DNA of 37,367 bases from an uncultured Prevotellaceae bacterium. GTDB taxonomy: Bacteria; Bacteroidota; Bacteroidia; Bacteroidales; Bacteroidaceae. The stretch spans positions 1-37,367 of the forward strand of contig CADAOD010000025.1 of NCBI GenBank assembly GCA_902789415.1, in the 5' to 3' direction. The position numbers and the translations under genes are program-made. The notes below the pieces were generated by a model. It was not told the origin of the DNA. It was given only the letters and a program-made list of their open reading frames with translations, and made no database searches. Shown piece after piece: positions 7,639 through 15,047 of the stretch; the stretch's first letter is position 1, and every line of letters starts with the position of its first letter.

Positions 7639-8377
7639 TGTTTACTTGTGGTTGAACAGGAGTAGGTGGAACATCTTCAACAAGTCCGTTCTGACGAGCC
7701 TGAATCTCATTGGCCATCTGATAGTACTGCTTAACGTAAGGATCGTTCTTAAACTTCTTGGTGGCCTTGCTCATAATGTCCTCGATCTGTGGGGTGAGGA
7801 TAGGATACTGGTAACTGCTGGTTATCATCATAAACACACCAGGACCAAGCACATTATCAAAGTTATCGACAATAAAGTTGGTTACCAGCGAATCCTCCTG
7901 CATGGCAATACGATTAGCCTCGGCAGTGAGCTGACGGTTGATGACGTTCTCGTCGATACCCTCGAGCAGCATCTGACTCTGCTTGTGCGAGAGCTCGTTG
8001 AGCTCGTTGCCCAGCTGATCGTGACGCTTCATAAACTGGTAAAGCTTCTCGTTGAGTGGCGAACCACTAACTGAACGATTGGTATTGTCGATATGTATCT
8101 CGATTTCGCCCTGCTCAACTACTACTGGCACCATCATAGGCTCATCGTCCATATACAGACTGGCCATCTTAACAGTGTCGAGCAAGCCGGCGAACTTAAA
8201 TTTTCCATGTACAACATCGCACGAGTCGAGGTTCTTCAACTCGTCGTTAACCATTGTTTTGAGGTAAAGCTTACTTCCATCGAGAGCCGACACAGAGGTT
8301 GAGCCCTGAATATTATAGGATTCAGCACACGATGCAAAAGTAACTGCTGTTAGTAATGCGTAGAATATCTTGTTCAT
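7604..8377 (-). CDS. DUF4369-like lipoprotein
   Basis: The 257-residue product begins MNKIFYALLTAVTFASC, with lipobox FASC (Cys17). Residues 20 to 105 follow the beta-rich DUF4369 layout (SALDGSKLYLKT, VVHGKFKFAG, SLYMDDEP, VVVEQGEIEIHID), usually found at the N-terminus of thioredoxin-like lipoproteins in Bacteroidota. Here the thioredoxin part is absent; instead there is a long helical segment (about 110-235) and a Pro/Asn-rich tail. Such proteins are often annotated as thiol:disulfide interchange-related, but no CxxC is present, so redox activity is unlikely. It is first in a minus-strand operon with pyrC and the MetH domain. Confidence 0.8.
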   Translation of the reverse strand: MNKIFYALLTAVTFASCAESYNIQGSTSVSALDGSKLYLKTMVNDELKNLDSCDVVHGKFKFAGLLDTVKMASLYMDDEPMMVPVVVEQGEIEIHIDNTNRSVSGSPLNEKLYQFMKRHDQLGNELNELSHKQSQMLLEGIDENVINRQLTAEANRIAMQEDSLVTNFIVDNFDNVLGPGVFMMITSSYQYPILTPQIEDIMSKATKKFKNDPYVKQYYQMANEIQARQNGLVEDVPPTPVQPQVNNETPDSTRNAR

Positions 8378-8396
8378 AACATATTGTTTTCGGGCG

Positions 8397-8426
8397 CAAA
8401 ATTACAACTATATATTGAGGCACAAA
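8397..8426 (-). promoter_or_regulatory. Promoter for the lipoprotein-pyrC operon
   Basis: On the minus strand TAATTTTG (8397-8404) is a -7 box and TTTG (8423-8426) a -33 box with an 18-bp spacer, slightly short. The leader to the ATG at 8377 would be about 13 nt. Confidence 0.6.
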
Positions 8427-8433
8427 AATAATT

Positions 8434-8459
8434 TTGCGCATTTTAAAACAAATGCGCAA
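8434..8459 (-). terminator. Terminator for the DivIC-membrane protein operon
   Basis: Perfect 10-bp arms ttgcgcattt (8434-8443) and aaatgcgcaa (8450-8459) enclose a 6-nt loop. Read on the minus strand it follows the membrane-protein stop by 8 nt and leads into a T-rich stretch. Confidence 0.75.
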
Positions 8460-8467
8460 TCTTTTAA

Positions 8468-8866
8468 TTATTTTTTTGCCTCTTTTTCGAGTTCGCTACC
8501 AATTCGGTGCATTGAATACAACTGCAACAAGGCAGCTATCAACAGTACGACAACCCACTTGTTATACACATATTCTATATAGGTAATATAGCTTAAGCCA
8601 AAATAATTGCCTTTGCTGGCAAACATCAGCAGGGCGGCTACCAGGAACAGCACATCGCTAATAAGCATCATGCGGCGCAGGCGACGGATGGTAAAATTCT
8701 GACCCTCGTAGCGCTGCAGCATCTGCATGGAACTGAAACACACAGCACCGATGGCAAAAATATAAGGGGCACTGCCCCACCCTAATAATGTAGTACCGGC
8801 ACCGATGGCCATTAAAATACCGCCAAACAGGAAGATGGCGGTTTGCAGTTTATTCAACTCTCTCAT
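8468..8866 (-). CDS. Small four-helix membrane protein, unknown function
   Basis: The 132-residue protein has four hydrophobic segments (about 9-29, 33-48, 68-84 and 103-118), a basic stretch RRLRRMM between the second and third, and a charged C-terminus EKEAKK. I do not recognise a catalytic motif. The start overlaps the end of the DivIC-like gene by 17 bp, so the two are co-translated; the pairing suggests an envelope or division-related role, but this is inference from position only. Confidence 0.75.
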   Translation of the reverse strand: MRELNKLQTAIFLFGGILMAIGAGTTLLGWGSAPYIFAIGAVCFSSMQMLQRYEGQNFTIRRLRRMMLISDVLFLVAALLMFASKGNYFGLSYITYIEYVYNKWVVVLLIAALLQLYSMHRIGSELEKEAKK

Positions 8867-9209
8867 TAGTCTCTAACGGTTTAGCTTCGCGATCATCATC
8901 GCTTAATACAAATATATCTTCATCGTCGGCCTTCATAAAATAGCGTTCGCGCGCTATCTTCTCGATGGCCTTAGGATTACGGTCGAGCTCCTTAATCTGA
9001 GCCTGATCGCGCTCAAAGTCGGCTTCGAACTTCTCCTTCTCGTCAGTGAGCTCGGCTATACGCTGGCGATTCTTGAAATGGCTCCAAAGACTGTTATCAT
9101 CAAGGAAACCCACCAGCAATACACCAATGATACAAACCACGGCATACTTAAAGTAAACCGAGCGCCACACCAGCAGTGCGTAAACCTTAATACTCATCAG
9201 AACTTTCAT
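8850..9209 (-). CDS. DivIC/FtsB-like septum formation initiator protein
   Basis: Bitopic division proteins of this family join FtsL and FtsQ to activate septal peptidoglycan synthesis. The 119-residue product has a short cytoplasmic N-terminus, one membrane helix (about 22-36), a periplasmic coiled coil (about 50-80, RIAELTDEKEKFEADFERD), and the family ending NPKAIEKIARERYFMKADDEDIF, in which the ARERYFM segment is diagnostic. Start set at the ATG 9209; the in-frame TTG at 9233 lies inside the -7 box. The C-terminal tail is acidic. It lies divergent to dnaX. Confidence 0.88.
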   Translation of the reverse strand: MKVLMSIKVYALLVWRSVYFKYAVVCIIGVLLVGFLDDNSLWSHFKNRQRIAELTDEKEKFEADFERDQAQIKELDRNPKAIEKIARERYFMKADDEDIFVLSDDDREAKPLETNERVE

Positions 9210-9230
9210 ACCAATATTATAATTTGCCTG

Positions 9231-9238
9231 CAAAGTTA
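9231..9238 (-). promoter_or_regulatory. -7 box for the DivIC-like operon
   Basis: TAACTTTG on the minus strand fits TAnnTTTG and ends 22 nt before the ATG at 9209. The -33 region falls in a palindromic repeat and has only a weak TTCG match. Confidence 0.6.
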
Positions 9239-9247
9239 CATTTTTTT

Positions 9248-9314
9248 AGGCACGAATTACGCGAATTACACGATTTTTTTTATTATTTCGTGTTAATTCG
9301 TGCAATTCGTGCCT
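9248..9314. repeat. Imperfect inverted repeat between divergent dnaX and divIC promoters
   Basis: Arms of 26 nt (9248-9273, starting aggcacgaattac) and 27 nt (9288-9314, ending gcaattcgtgcct) pair with about two mismatches and one bulge around an AT-only loop. Each arm contains near-repeats of gaattac. It fills the space between the two -7 boxes. Confidence 0.85.
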
Positions 9315-9323
9315 AATTTTCAC

Positions 9324-9331
9324 TATCTTTG
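9324..9331 (+). promoter_or_regulatory. -7 box for dnaX
   Basis: TATCTTTG lies 24 nt before the dnaX ATG at 9356. The -33 box would fall in the right arm of the palindrome, where only TTCG occurs. Confidence 0.65.
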
Positions 9332-9355
9332 CACCACGAAATTAAATTTAGCTTT

Positions 9356-11170
9356 ATGGAATATATCGTTTCGGCCAGAAAATACCGTCCGCTGAGCTTT
9401 GATACAGTGGTAGGTCAAGCGGCCCTCACTACTACACTGAAGAACGCAGTGAAGAGTGGGAAGCTGGCCCATGCCTATCTGTTTTGCGGACCGCGTGGTG
9501 TGGGTAAAACCACCTGCGCACGTATCTTTGCCAAGGCCATTAACTGTCAGCACCCCACGGCTGAGGGCGAGGCTTGTAATGAGTGTGAATCGTGCCAGAG
9601 CTTTAACGAGCAGCGTTCGCTGAACATCTTTGAGCTCGACGCCGCATCGAACAACTCGGTTGAGCACATCAAGACCCTGATGGAGCAAACACGCATTCCA
9701 CCGCAGTTGGGCAGGTATAAGGTGTTTATCATCGACGAGGTGCACATGCTGTCGACAGCTGCCTTCAACGCGTTCCTGAAGACGCTGGAGGAGCCACCTG
9801 CACACGTGATATTCATTCTGGCTACCACCGAAAAGCATAAGATACTGCCTACCATCCTGAGCCGTTGCCAGATATACGACTTTGAGCGTATGACCATACG
9901 CAACACGATCGACCACCTGAAGCATGTGGCCGAGCAGGAGGGCATTACCTACGAGGAGCAGGCACTGGCCGTTATCGCCGAAAAGGCTGATGGCGGTATG
10001 CGCGACGCCCTCTCGATATTCGATCAGGCAGCATCATTCTGTCAGGGTAACATTACCTACGAGAAGGTGATTGAGGACCTGAACGTGCTGGATAGCGAGA
10101 ACTACTTTAAGATTATCGACCTGGCTATAGATAATAAGGTGAGCGACATTATGGTGCTGCTGAACGGCGTGATTAACAAAGGCTTTGACGGCGGACTGCT
10201 GATACAAGGTCTGGCTAAGCACGTACGCAACGTACTGATGGCACGCGACCCACAGACACTGCCCCTGCTGGAGGTGAGCGACCAGATGCGCGCACGCTAC
10301 GAGGAGCAAGCCAAGAAATGCCAGATACCTTTCTTGTACGACGCGCTGAAGCTGATGAACCAGTGCGATATTAACTACCGCCAGTCGAGCAACAAGCGAT
10401 TGCTGGTAGAGCTCACGCTGATTGAGATAGCCCAGATAACACAGCCAGCGGAGGACGGTGCGAGTGCGGGGCGCAAGCCCCGACGACTGAAATCCCTGTT
10501 TAAGAACATAATTCAGCAACAGAAGCCCAAGAACGCAGCCCCACAGGTAGCTGCGGCTAAAGTTGCTGCATCGGCTACTGCAGCTGTTACTGCAGCAGCC
10601 AGCGAGAGCACAACGGCTAACACAGCCAACAAGGCAAGCACTGCTGCTACCACAACCACTACTACCAGCAAGCCCAAGCTATCACTGGGTAACATCGGCT
10701 TCTCATTCAAGAAAATGGGCCAAAAGAATAATGAGACACAGAAGGGCGGCATGCAGATTATACCAGGATCGATAAACATGCCTACCGGACAGGACACCAT
10801 TACCGATGCACAGTTTACACAAACCGACCTGGAATTCCAGTGGATGGCCATGTGTAACCGTATGCCGCAAAAGCTGAGTGGTATTGCTACCCGCATGAAG
10901 AACATGAACCCTGAGATAACAGAGTTCCCCAAGGTTGAGGTGGTGGTGGATAACGACCTGATTAAACAAGATATAGAGGAAATCCAGAAGAGCATTGCCA
11001 AAACCCTACAGATATATCTGCACAACGACCAGATACAGCTATCGGTACGTGTAGCCGAACAAACGGAACACGTAAAGATACTATCGCGGCGCGAACAGTT
11101 TGAGCAGATGGCAGAAAAAAATGCTGCCATAGCAAAGCTACAGCAGGCATTTGATTTGGAATTGGCTTGA
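9356..11170 (+). CDS. dnaX: DNA polymerase III subunits gamma and tau
   Basis: DnaX is the AAA+ motor of the clamp loader and organises the replisome. The 604-residue protein has Walker A GPRGVGKT (45-52), zinc ligands Cys64, Cys74, Cys77 and Cys80 (CNECESC), the DAASNN motif (95-100), Walker B IIDEVHML (125-132) and the SRC arginine-finger motif (169-171). After the lid domain (to about 365) comes a low-complexity Ala/Thr linker (about 395-445) and a C-terminal tau-like domain (about 480-600). Start at 9356; an upstream in-frame ATG lies within the promoter. I saw no clear A-rich frameshift site for making gamma. A terminator overlaps the stop. Confidence 0.96.
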   Translation: MEYIVSARKYRPLSFDTVVGQAALTTTLKNAVKSGKLAHAYLFCGPRGVGKTTCARIFAKAINCQHPTAEGEACNECESCQSFNEQRSLNIFELDAASNNSVEHIKTLMEQTRIPPQLGRYKVFIIDEVHMLSTAAFNAFLKTLEEPPAHVIFILATTEKHKILPTILSRCQIYDFERMTIRNTIDHLKHVAEQEGITYEEQALAVIAEKADGGMRDALSIFDQAASFCQGNITYEKVIEDLNVLDSENYFKIIDLAIDNKVSDIMVLLNGVINKGFDGGLLIQGLAKHVRNVLMARDPQTLPLLEVSDQMRARYEEQAKKCQIPFLYDALKLMNQCDINYRQSSNKRLLVELTLIEIAQITQPAEDGASAGRKPRRLKSLFKNIIQQQKPKNAAPQVAAAKVAASATAAVTAAASESTTANTANKASTAATTTTTTSKPKLSLGNIGFSFKKMGQKNNETQKGGMQIIPGSINMPTGQDTITDAQFTQTDLEFQWMAMCNRMPQKLSGIATRMKNMNPEITEFPKVEVVVDNDLIKQDIEEIQKSIAKTLQIYLHNDQIQLSVRVAEQTEHVKILSRREQFEQMAEKNAAIAKLQQAFDLELA

Positions 11171-11196
11171 GTATTACAACTCAAGCCATTTTTTTT
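11164..11196 (+). terminator. Rho-independent terminator of dnaX
   Basis: Arms ggcttgag (11164-11171) and ctcaagcc (11180-11187) are perfect and followed by a T run. The left arm spans the dnaX stop codon; the T run touches the stop of the convergent receiver gene. Confidence 0.88.
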
Positions 11197-11197
11197 A

Positions 11198-11554
11198 TTA
11201 CTCTCCGAGCAACTTCTTAAGCAACGTCATGCACTCATCGCGGTTAACGGGCTTTGAGAGAAATCCGCAACAACCGGCCTTTTCGGCAGCAGTACGGTCG
11301 CTATCAAAGGCGTTGGCCGTAAGGGCTACAACTGGCAGATCGGGATGCTTCTCCTTAATCTGGCGAGTGGCCTCCAAGCCATCCATGACTGGCATCTTAA
11401 TGTCCATCAGCACCAGATCGTAAGCGTTAGCATCACACATCTCAACGGCAATCTGACCGTTCTTGGCACGCTCGAACTCAAAATCTTTCTTCAGCAGATA
11501 CGTCATCAGTACGTAATTGCTGTCATTGTCTTCAGCTATTAAAATCTTTTTCAT
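11198..11554 (-). CDS. Single-domain response regulator (receiver only)
   Basis: The 118 residues make a complete CheY-like receiver: acidic pocket Glu8-Asp9 (IAEDND), phospho-acceptor Asp51 (LVLMDIKMP), Thr79 (ALTAN) and Lys101 (LSKP). No output domain follows. The sequence resembles receivers normally fused to the C-terminus of hybrid kinases. It lies 11 nt downstream of the XylE-type gene and in the same operon as the sensor kinase at 13044-14885, its likely phosphodonor. It could pass phosphate to an Hpt protein or act by protein binding; no Hpt or DNA-binding partner is in this window. Confidence 0.92.
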   Translation of the reverse strand: MKKILIAEDNDSNYVLMTYLLKKDFEFERAKNGQIAVEMCDANAYDLVLMDIKMPVMDGLEATRQIKEKHPDLPVVALTANAFDSDRTAAEKAGCCGFLSKPVNRDECMTLLKKLLGE

Positions 11555-11565
11555 GTGTCAAAAAG

Positions 11566-13047
11566 TTATTTGTTATTAAGTTTATCTTTCCACATCTTAC
11601 TCATATCCTCGAGTGTCTTACCCTTAGTCTCGGGCACAAGGCGCCATACAAACAGGGCTGCCACTACGCAGATAATGCCATAGAGTCCGTAAGTGAACCA
11701 GTGACCAAAGTCGTCGCCCTCACTGAGGTGCATGTTGAACATGGGCACGAACGATGAGCTGACGATGAAGTTTGAAATCCACTGGAAAGCTACAGCGATA
11801 GCTACAGCTCCACCACGGATGGTGTTGGGGAAAATCTCGGCAATGAGCACCCAGGTGATAGGACCCCACGAGAACATGAACGAAGCCGAGTAAACCAACA
11901 GCGATGCAGCTGTAAGCATCTCGAGTCCGGCATGTCCGAAGGTGAGTGCCACACCGAAGGCACCAAGTGCCATACCCAACGAACCGCTAATCAACAAAGG
12001 CTTACGTCCCCACTTCTCGACGGTGAACACAGCCACCAGGGTGAACGTAATATTAATAATACCCATAAATACGGTAAGAATCATGGGGTTATCCATTCCC
12101 ATATCGCCAAAGATACGTGGTGCATAGTAAAGCACAGCGTTGATACCTACAGCCTGCTGGAATACTGAGAGCATGATACCCACAAAGATGCAGATAGCAC
12201 CGTAGGTGAGCAGTTTCTCGGTCTTAACCACCATGGTATCCTTGATATCCTGCAGAATCTGCTGAGCCTTGGCAGTACCGTTGATCTTAGCCAGAATACC
12301 CTCGGCCTTCTTATCCTCGCCAATAGAAACAAGGTAACGTGGCGTTTCGGGCACAAAGCAGATGAGCAGTGCAAACAAGCCTGCAGGCACAGCCTCGCTA
12401 CCAAACATATAACGCCAACCGGTAGTAACAGTCCACTGGGCGGCAGGAGTAATCTCGGCAATCTGCTTACCGATATCCTCAACCAGTGGCTGCAGGTGAT
12501 CGCCCAGAATAAAGAAGTTAACGAAGTAAACTACCAGCTGACCGAAGATAATGGCAAACTGGTTCCAGCTTACAAGCATACCACGGATATTTGAAGGGGC
12601 TACCTCGCCGATGTACATAGGACAGATGGCCGAAGCCAGACCTACACCGATACCACCGATGACACGGTAGAAGTTGAACATCAGAGCCAGAGTATAAGTG
12701 GGCTGTCCGTACTCGAAGAACAGAAACTCGGGGTCCATCGATCCGAGAGCTGAAATAAAGAACAGCAAGCCAGCAATGATGAGCGACTTTTTACGTCCCA
12801 GGTTAGTGGCCAGGAATCCAGAGATGGCCGAACCGATGATACAACCAATCAAGGCCGAGGCAGAGGTAAAGCCGTGCCAGCCATCGGTGTAATCAAAATC
12901 GCTTGCAGTTTTAAAAAACGCCTGTAATCCCTTTTCTGCTCCAGATATAACAGCTGTGTCGTATCCGAACAGCAGACCGCCAAGTACGGCGACCATCACG
13001 ATTGAAATGAGGTAGGCCTTGCTACCTTGTTCTGTTTGTTGATTCAT
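11566..13047 (-). CDS. xylE: MFS sugar:proton symporter, XylE-like (xylose)
   Basis: The 493-residue product has 12 membrane segments and the sugar porter signatures GRKKS, PETPRYL, GRKP and PETKGKTLE. It aligns through its length with E. coli XylE: GGLLFGYDTAVISGAE, the NQFAIIFGQ segment, the sugar-binding VFQQAVGIN (QQ and Asn), SWGPITWVL and AVAFQW all keep the xylose-contacting residues as I recall them. It should import D-xylose, or a related pentose, with protons. The gene is coupled by ATGA to the upstream sensor kinase and followed by a receiver gene. The divergent GH51 arabinofuranosidase supports a pentose role. Arabinose cannot be excluded as the substrate. Confidence 0.92.
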   Translation of the reverse strand: MNQQTEQGSKAYLISIVMVAVLGGLLFGYDTAVISGAEKGLQAFFKTASDFDYTDGWHGFTSASALIGCIIGSAISGFLATNLGRKKSLIIAGLLFFISALGSMDPEFLFFEYGQPTYTLALMFNFYRVIGGIGVGLASAICPMYIGEVAPSNIRGMLVSWNQFAIIFGQLVVYFVNFFILGDHLQPLVEDIGKQIAEITPAAQWTVTTGWRYMFGSEAVPAGLFALLICFVPETPRYLVSIGEDKKAEGILAKINGTAKAQQILQDIKDTMVVKTEKLLTYGAICIFVGIMLSVFQQAVGINAVLYYAPRIFGDMGMDNPMILTVFMGIINITFTLVAVFTVEKWGRKPLLISGSLGMALGAFGVALTFGHAGLEMLTAASLLVYSASFMFSWGPITWVLIAEIFPNTIRGGAVAIAVAFQWISNFIVSSSFVPMFNMHLSEGDDFGHWFTYGLYGIICVVAALFVWRLVPETKGKTLEDMSKMWKDKLNNK

Positions 13048-14885
13048 AACTCTTTATTTGTTTTAAGTTTAATTGGCAAACTAAGTGTAAAGGTGGTTCC
13101 GGCAGTAGAGGTTTGATTGAGCACGAGCGTGCCACCCAACTTTACCACGGTTTCGTGGCAATAGGCCAGTCCCAATCCTAATCCTTCCTTAAACTCATCA
13201 ACCTTGGTAAAGCGGTTGTAGATGGTACCTATCTTATCCGACGGAATACCACAACCCGTATCCTCGATGGTGAAGTGGAAGTTGTTTTTATCTTTGCTGA
13301 GTGTAAGGCGGATGTAGCCCTCGTCAGTAAACTTGACTGAGTTCTCAAGGATGTTACCCAACATCTGCAACAGGCTGTCGCAATTGGTGGTAATGGTCTT
13401 ATCCTGATCTTTGGTCATATCCATCAGTTCTAAATGCACACGCATGGGATCGACCGGTGGCATGGCACTCATGGCCTTATGACAGATATCAAGGGCATCG
13501 GCCTCTTCGGCATCCTTCAGCAAATCCTTGGTATGCTCGTTGGCCAGGGCTAACATCTTATTAACTAACGATGTAATCTGACGGGTGTTCTTGCCGATGG
13601 TATCGGCCAAACCCTGACGCTCTTCGGGCTCGAACTCGGCACAGGGGTCCATCAGCACCTGCGTAAAGCCATTAATGATGTTAAGCGGGGTACGTATCTC
13701 GTGACTCACACTACGGATAAACTCGGTCTTCATCTCGTCGGCGGCAGCTACCTGCTTGTAGGCACGCTTCAGCTCCTTGTTCTTGGCAAGCAGCATTTCC
13801 TGGTAGCGACGCTTACCGTAGATGGTTAATGCCAGACCTACAATCAGCATCAAAGCCAAAACCATGGCTACCACCAATACGATGTTCATCATGCGGGCAG
13901 CCTTTTGTTTCTGGTTGAGCAGAACCATCTCCTCTTCCTGATTCTCGATATTCTCGGCAATTATCACACCAGTTATCGAGTCGCGTGTATGCATCAGGTC
14001 GCGCTGCATCTGGAAAGCCTTATCGGTCTCGCCTAAATAGGTATAGATATCGCAGCTTACCAGATAGCGCTCTTTCAGGTTGGGAAACTTCTCTACCTCG
14101 GCCAAAGCCTCGTTAACATGCCCATCGAGCAACTTTTTATAAATACGGGCGTAAGGCAGGAAAATGTCGCCAATGGGATTGGCATTCATGGCATCGGCGT
14201 GTTCGGCAATGGCGATATTCTTGTAAAACTCGCCGTACTTGCGCTGCTTAAACATCACAATGGCCTTCATGGCATAAGCATCGGTAATGCCACGCCAATA
14301 TTCCTTCTGGTCTTTATTGCGTGCCAGCTCCTCTAAGTCCTTCTCAAGCCATTTCAGCGTTTCGTTGGTATCGTTATTGAGTTGAATGTGCGCCAGGCCT
14401 AAGTACAGAAAGCTCAAACCGTCCTTCTCGTATTTAGTACCTTTTATCAATTCGATAGCACGCTGATGCTCGCGCAGGGCACCGGGGATGTTACCGCAGG
14501 CATTATACACATAGCCCAACATCTTAGGAGCCAAATACTGCTCATCTTTAGCCTCATCGCGACGGCGCACCAAATCATCCTTCATGGTGTTGGCAATATG
14601 ATAGGCATCGTGGATATTCATGCGGTCGAGATTATACATCACACCACATACCCACGAGTCGTAATAACCCTCGTTGTCCTTACATGATACGCAATGTGCC
14701 TGATAAGCCCAGCAAGCGGCATACACCTTGTGAGCATCCTCCTGAGAGCAGGCGGCCCACATAGCATCGCGCAACTTGTTGTGCTTCGCGGTGTCGTTAC
14801 AGAGGTCTGTCTGAGACGCTGCAGGTGACGTAACCAACAGAGTAGCAGCACAGAAGATATATTTTACCCAATGGTTCAAAGTCAT
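13044..14885 (-). CDS. Membrane sensor histidine kinase with N-terminal TPR-like sensor
   Basis: The 613-residue protein starts with a signal peptide (cleavage near PAAS, 20-24), followed by a periplasmic helical-repeat region (about 30-300) with TPR character. One membrane helix (333-356) leads to a coiled coil and an intact kinase core: H box SVSHEIRTPL (His395), N box NILENSVKF (Asn515), G1 DTGCGIP (542-548) and G2 GLGLG (568-572). No receiver is fused. The next two genes are a XylE-type symporter (ATGA overlap) and a lone receiver, so the kinase probably signals to that receiver. Several Cys residues in the periplasmic part (29, 46, 58, 65, 68, 80) could form disulfides. The ligand is unknown; pentose supply or flux is a guess from context. 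Confidence 0.92.
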   Translation of the reverse strand: MTLNHWVKYIFCAATLLVTSPAASQTDLCNDTAKHNKLRDAMWAACSQEDAHKVYAACWAYQAHCVSCKDNEGYYDSWVCGVMYNLDRMNIHDAYHIANTMKDDLVRRRDEAKDEQYLAPKMLGYVYNACGNIPGALREHQRAIELIKGTKYEKDGLSFLYLGLAHIQLNNDTNETLKWLEKDLEELARNKDQKEYWRGITDAYAMKAIVMFKQRKYGEFYKNIAIAEHADAMNANPIGDIFLPYARIYKKLLDGHVNEALAEVEKFPNLKERYLVSCDIYTYLGETDKAFQMQRDLMHTRDSITGVIIAENIENQEEEMVLLNQKQKAARMMNIVLVVAMVLALMLIVGLALTIYGKRRYQEMLLAKNKELKRAYKQVAAADEMKTEFIRSVSHEIRTPLNIINGFTQVLMDPCAEFEPEERQGLADTIGKNTRQITSLVNKMLALANEHTKDLLKDAEEADALDICHKAMSAMPPVDPMRVHLELMDMTKDQDKTITTNCDSLLQMLGNILENSVKFTDEGYIRLTLSKDKNNFHFTIEDTGCGIPSDKIGTIYNRFTKVDEFKEGLGLGLAYCHETVVKLGGTLVLNQTSTAGTTFTLSLPIKLKTNKEL

Positions 14886-14916
14886 TCTATAATAGGTTTA
14901 TTTGGAAAATCCTGCG

Positions 14917-14948
14917 CAAAAGTAACGTTTTTCTGCGAAATCGCCAAA
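14917..14948 (-). promoter_or_regulatory. Promoter for the kinase-xylE-receiver operon
   Basis: On the minus strand TACTTTTG (14917-14924) and TTTG (14945-14948) are separated by exactly 20 bp. The leader to the ATG at 14885 would be about 25 nt. Confidence 0.75.
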
Positions 14949-15008
14949 CTTTTTTAGGCATAAAATGTTATTTTTCGTATAATCTACACTTTTATCGGTT
15001 TTTTTATG

Positions 15009-15016
15009 TATTTTTG
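15009..15016 (+). promoter_or_regulatory. -7 box for the arabinofuranosidase gene
   Basis: TATTTTTG fits TAnnTTTG and lies 31 nt before the ATG at 15048. No good TTTG is seen about 20 bp upstream, so the promoter may need an activator. Confidence 0.55.
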
Positions 15017-15047
15017 TACCCGCTGACAACTAATAACAAAACGAGAT

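Noticed and set aside
9248-9314. Insertion sequence or transposon ends at 9248-9314 and 34060-34141
   Set aside because: No transposase or target-site duplication is seen, and the arms enclose only 14-30 nt of AT-rich DNA.
9329-9355. Earlier starts for dnaX (9329), DivIC (9233), the binding lipoprotein (32585), the GT2 gene (3014) and the membrane protein (17192)
   Set aside because: Each falls within or upstream of a -7 promoter box, so it would not be in the transcript.
13044-14885. Hybrid histidine kinase
   Set aside because: The protein ends about 15 residues after the ATPase domain, with no fused receiver; the receiver is a separate gene at 11198-11554.
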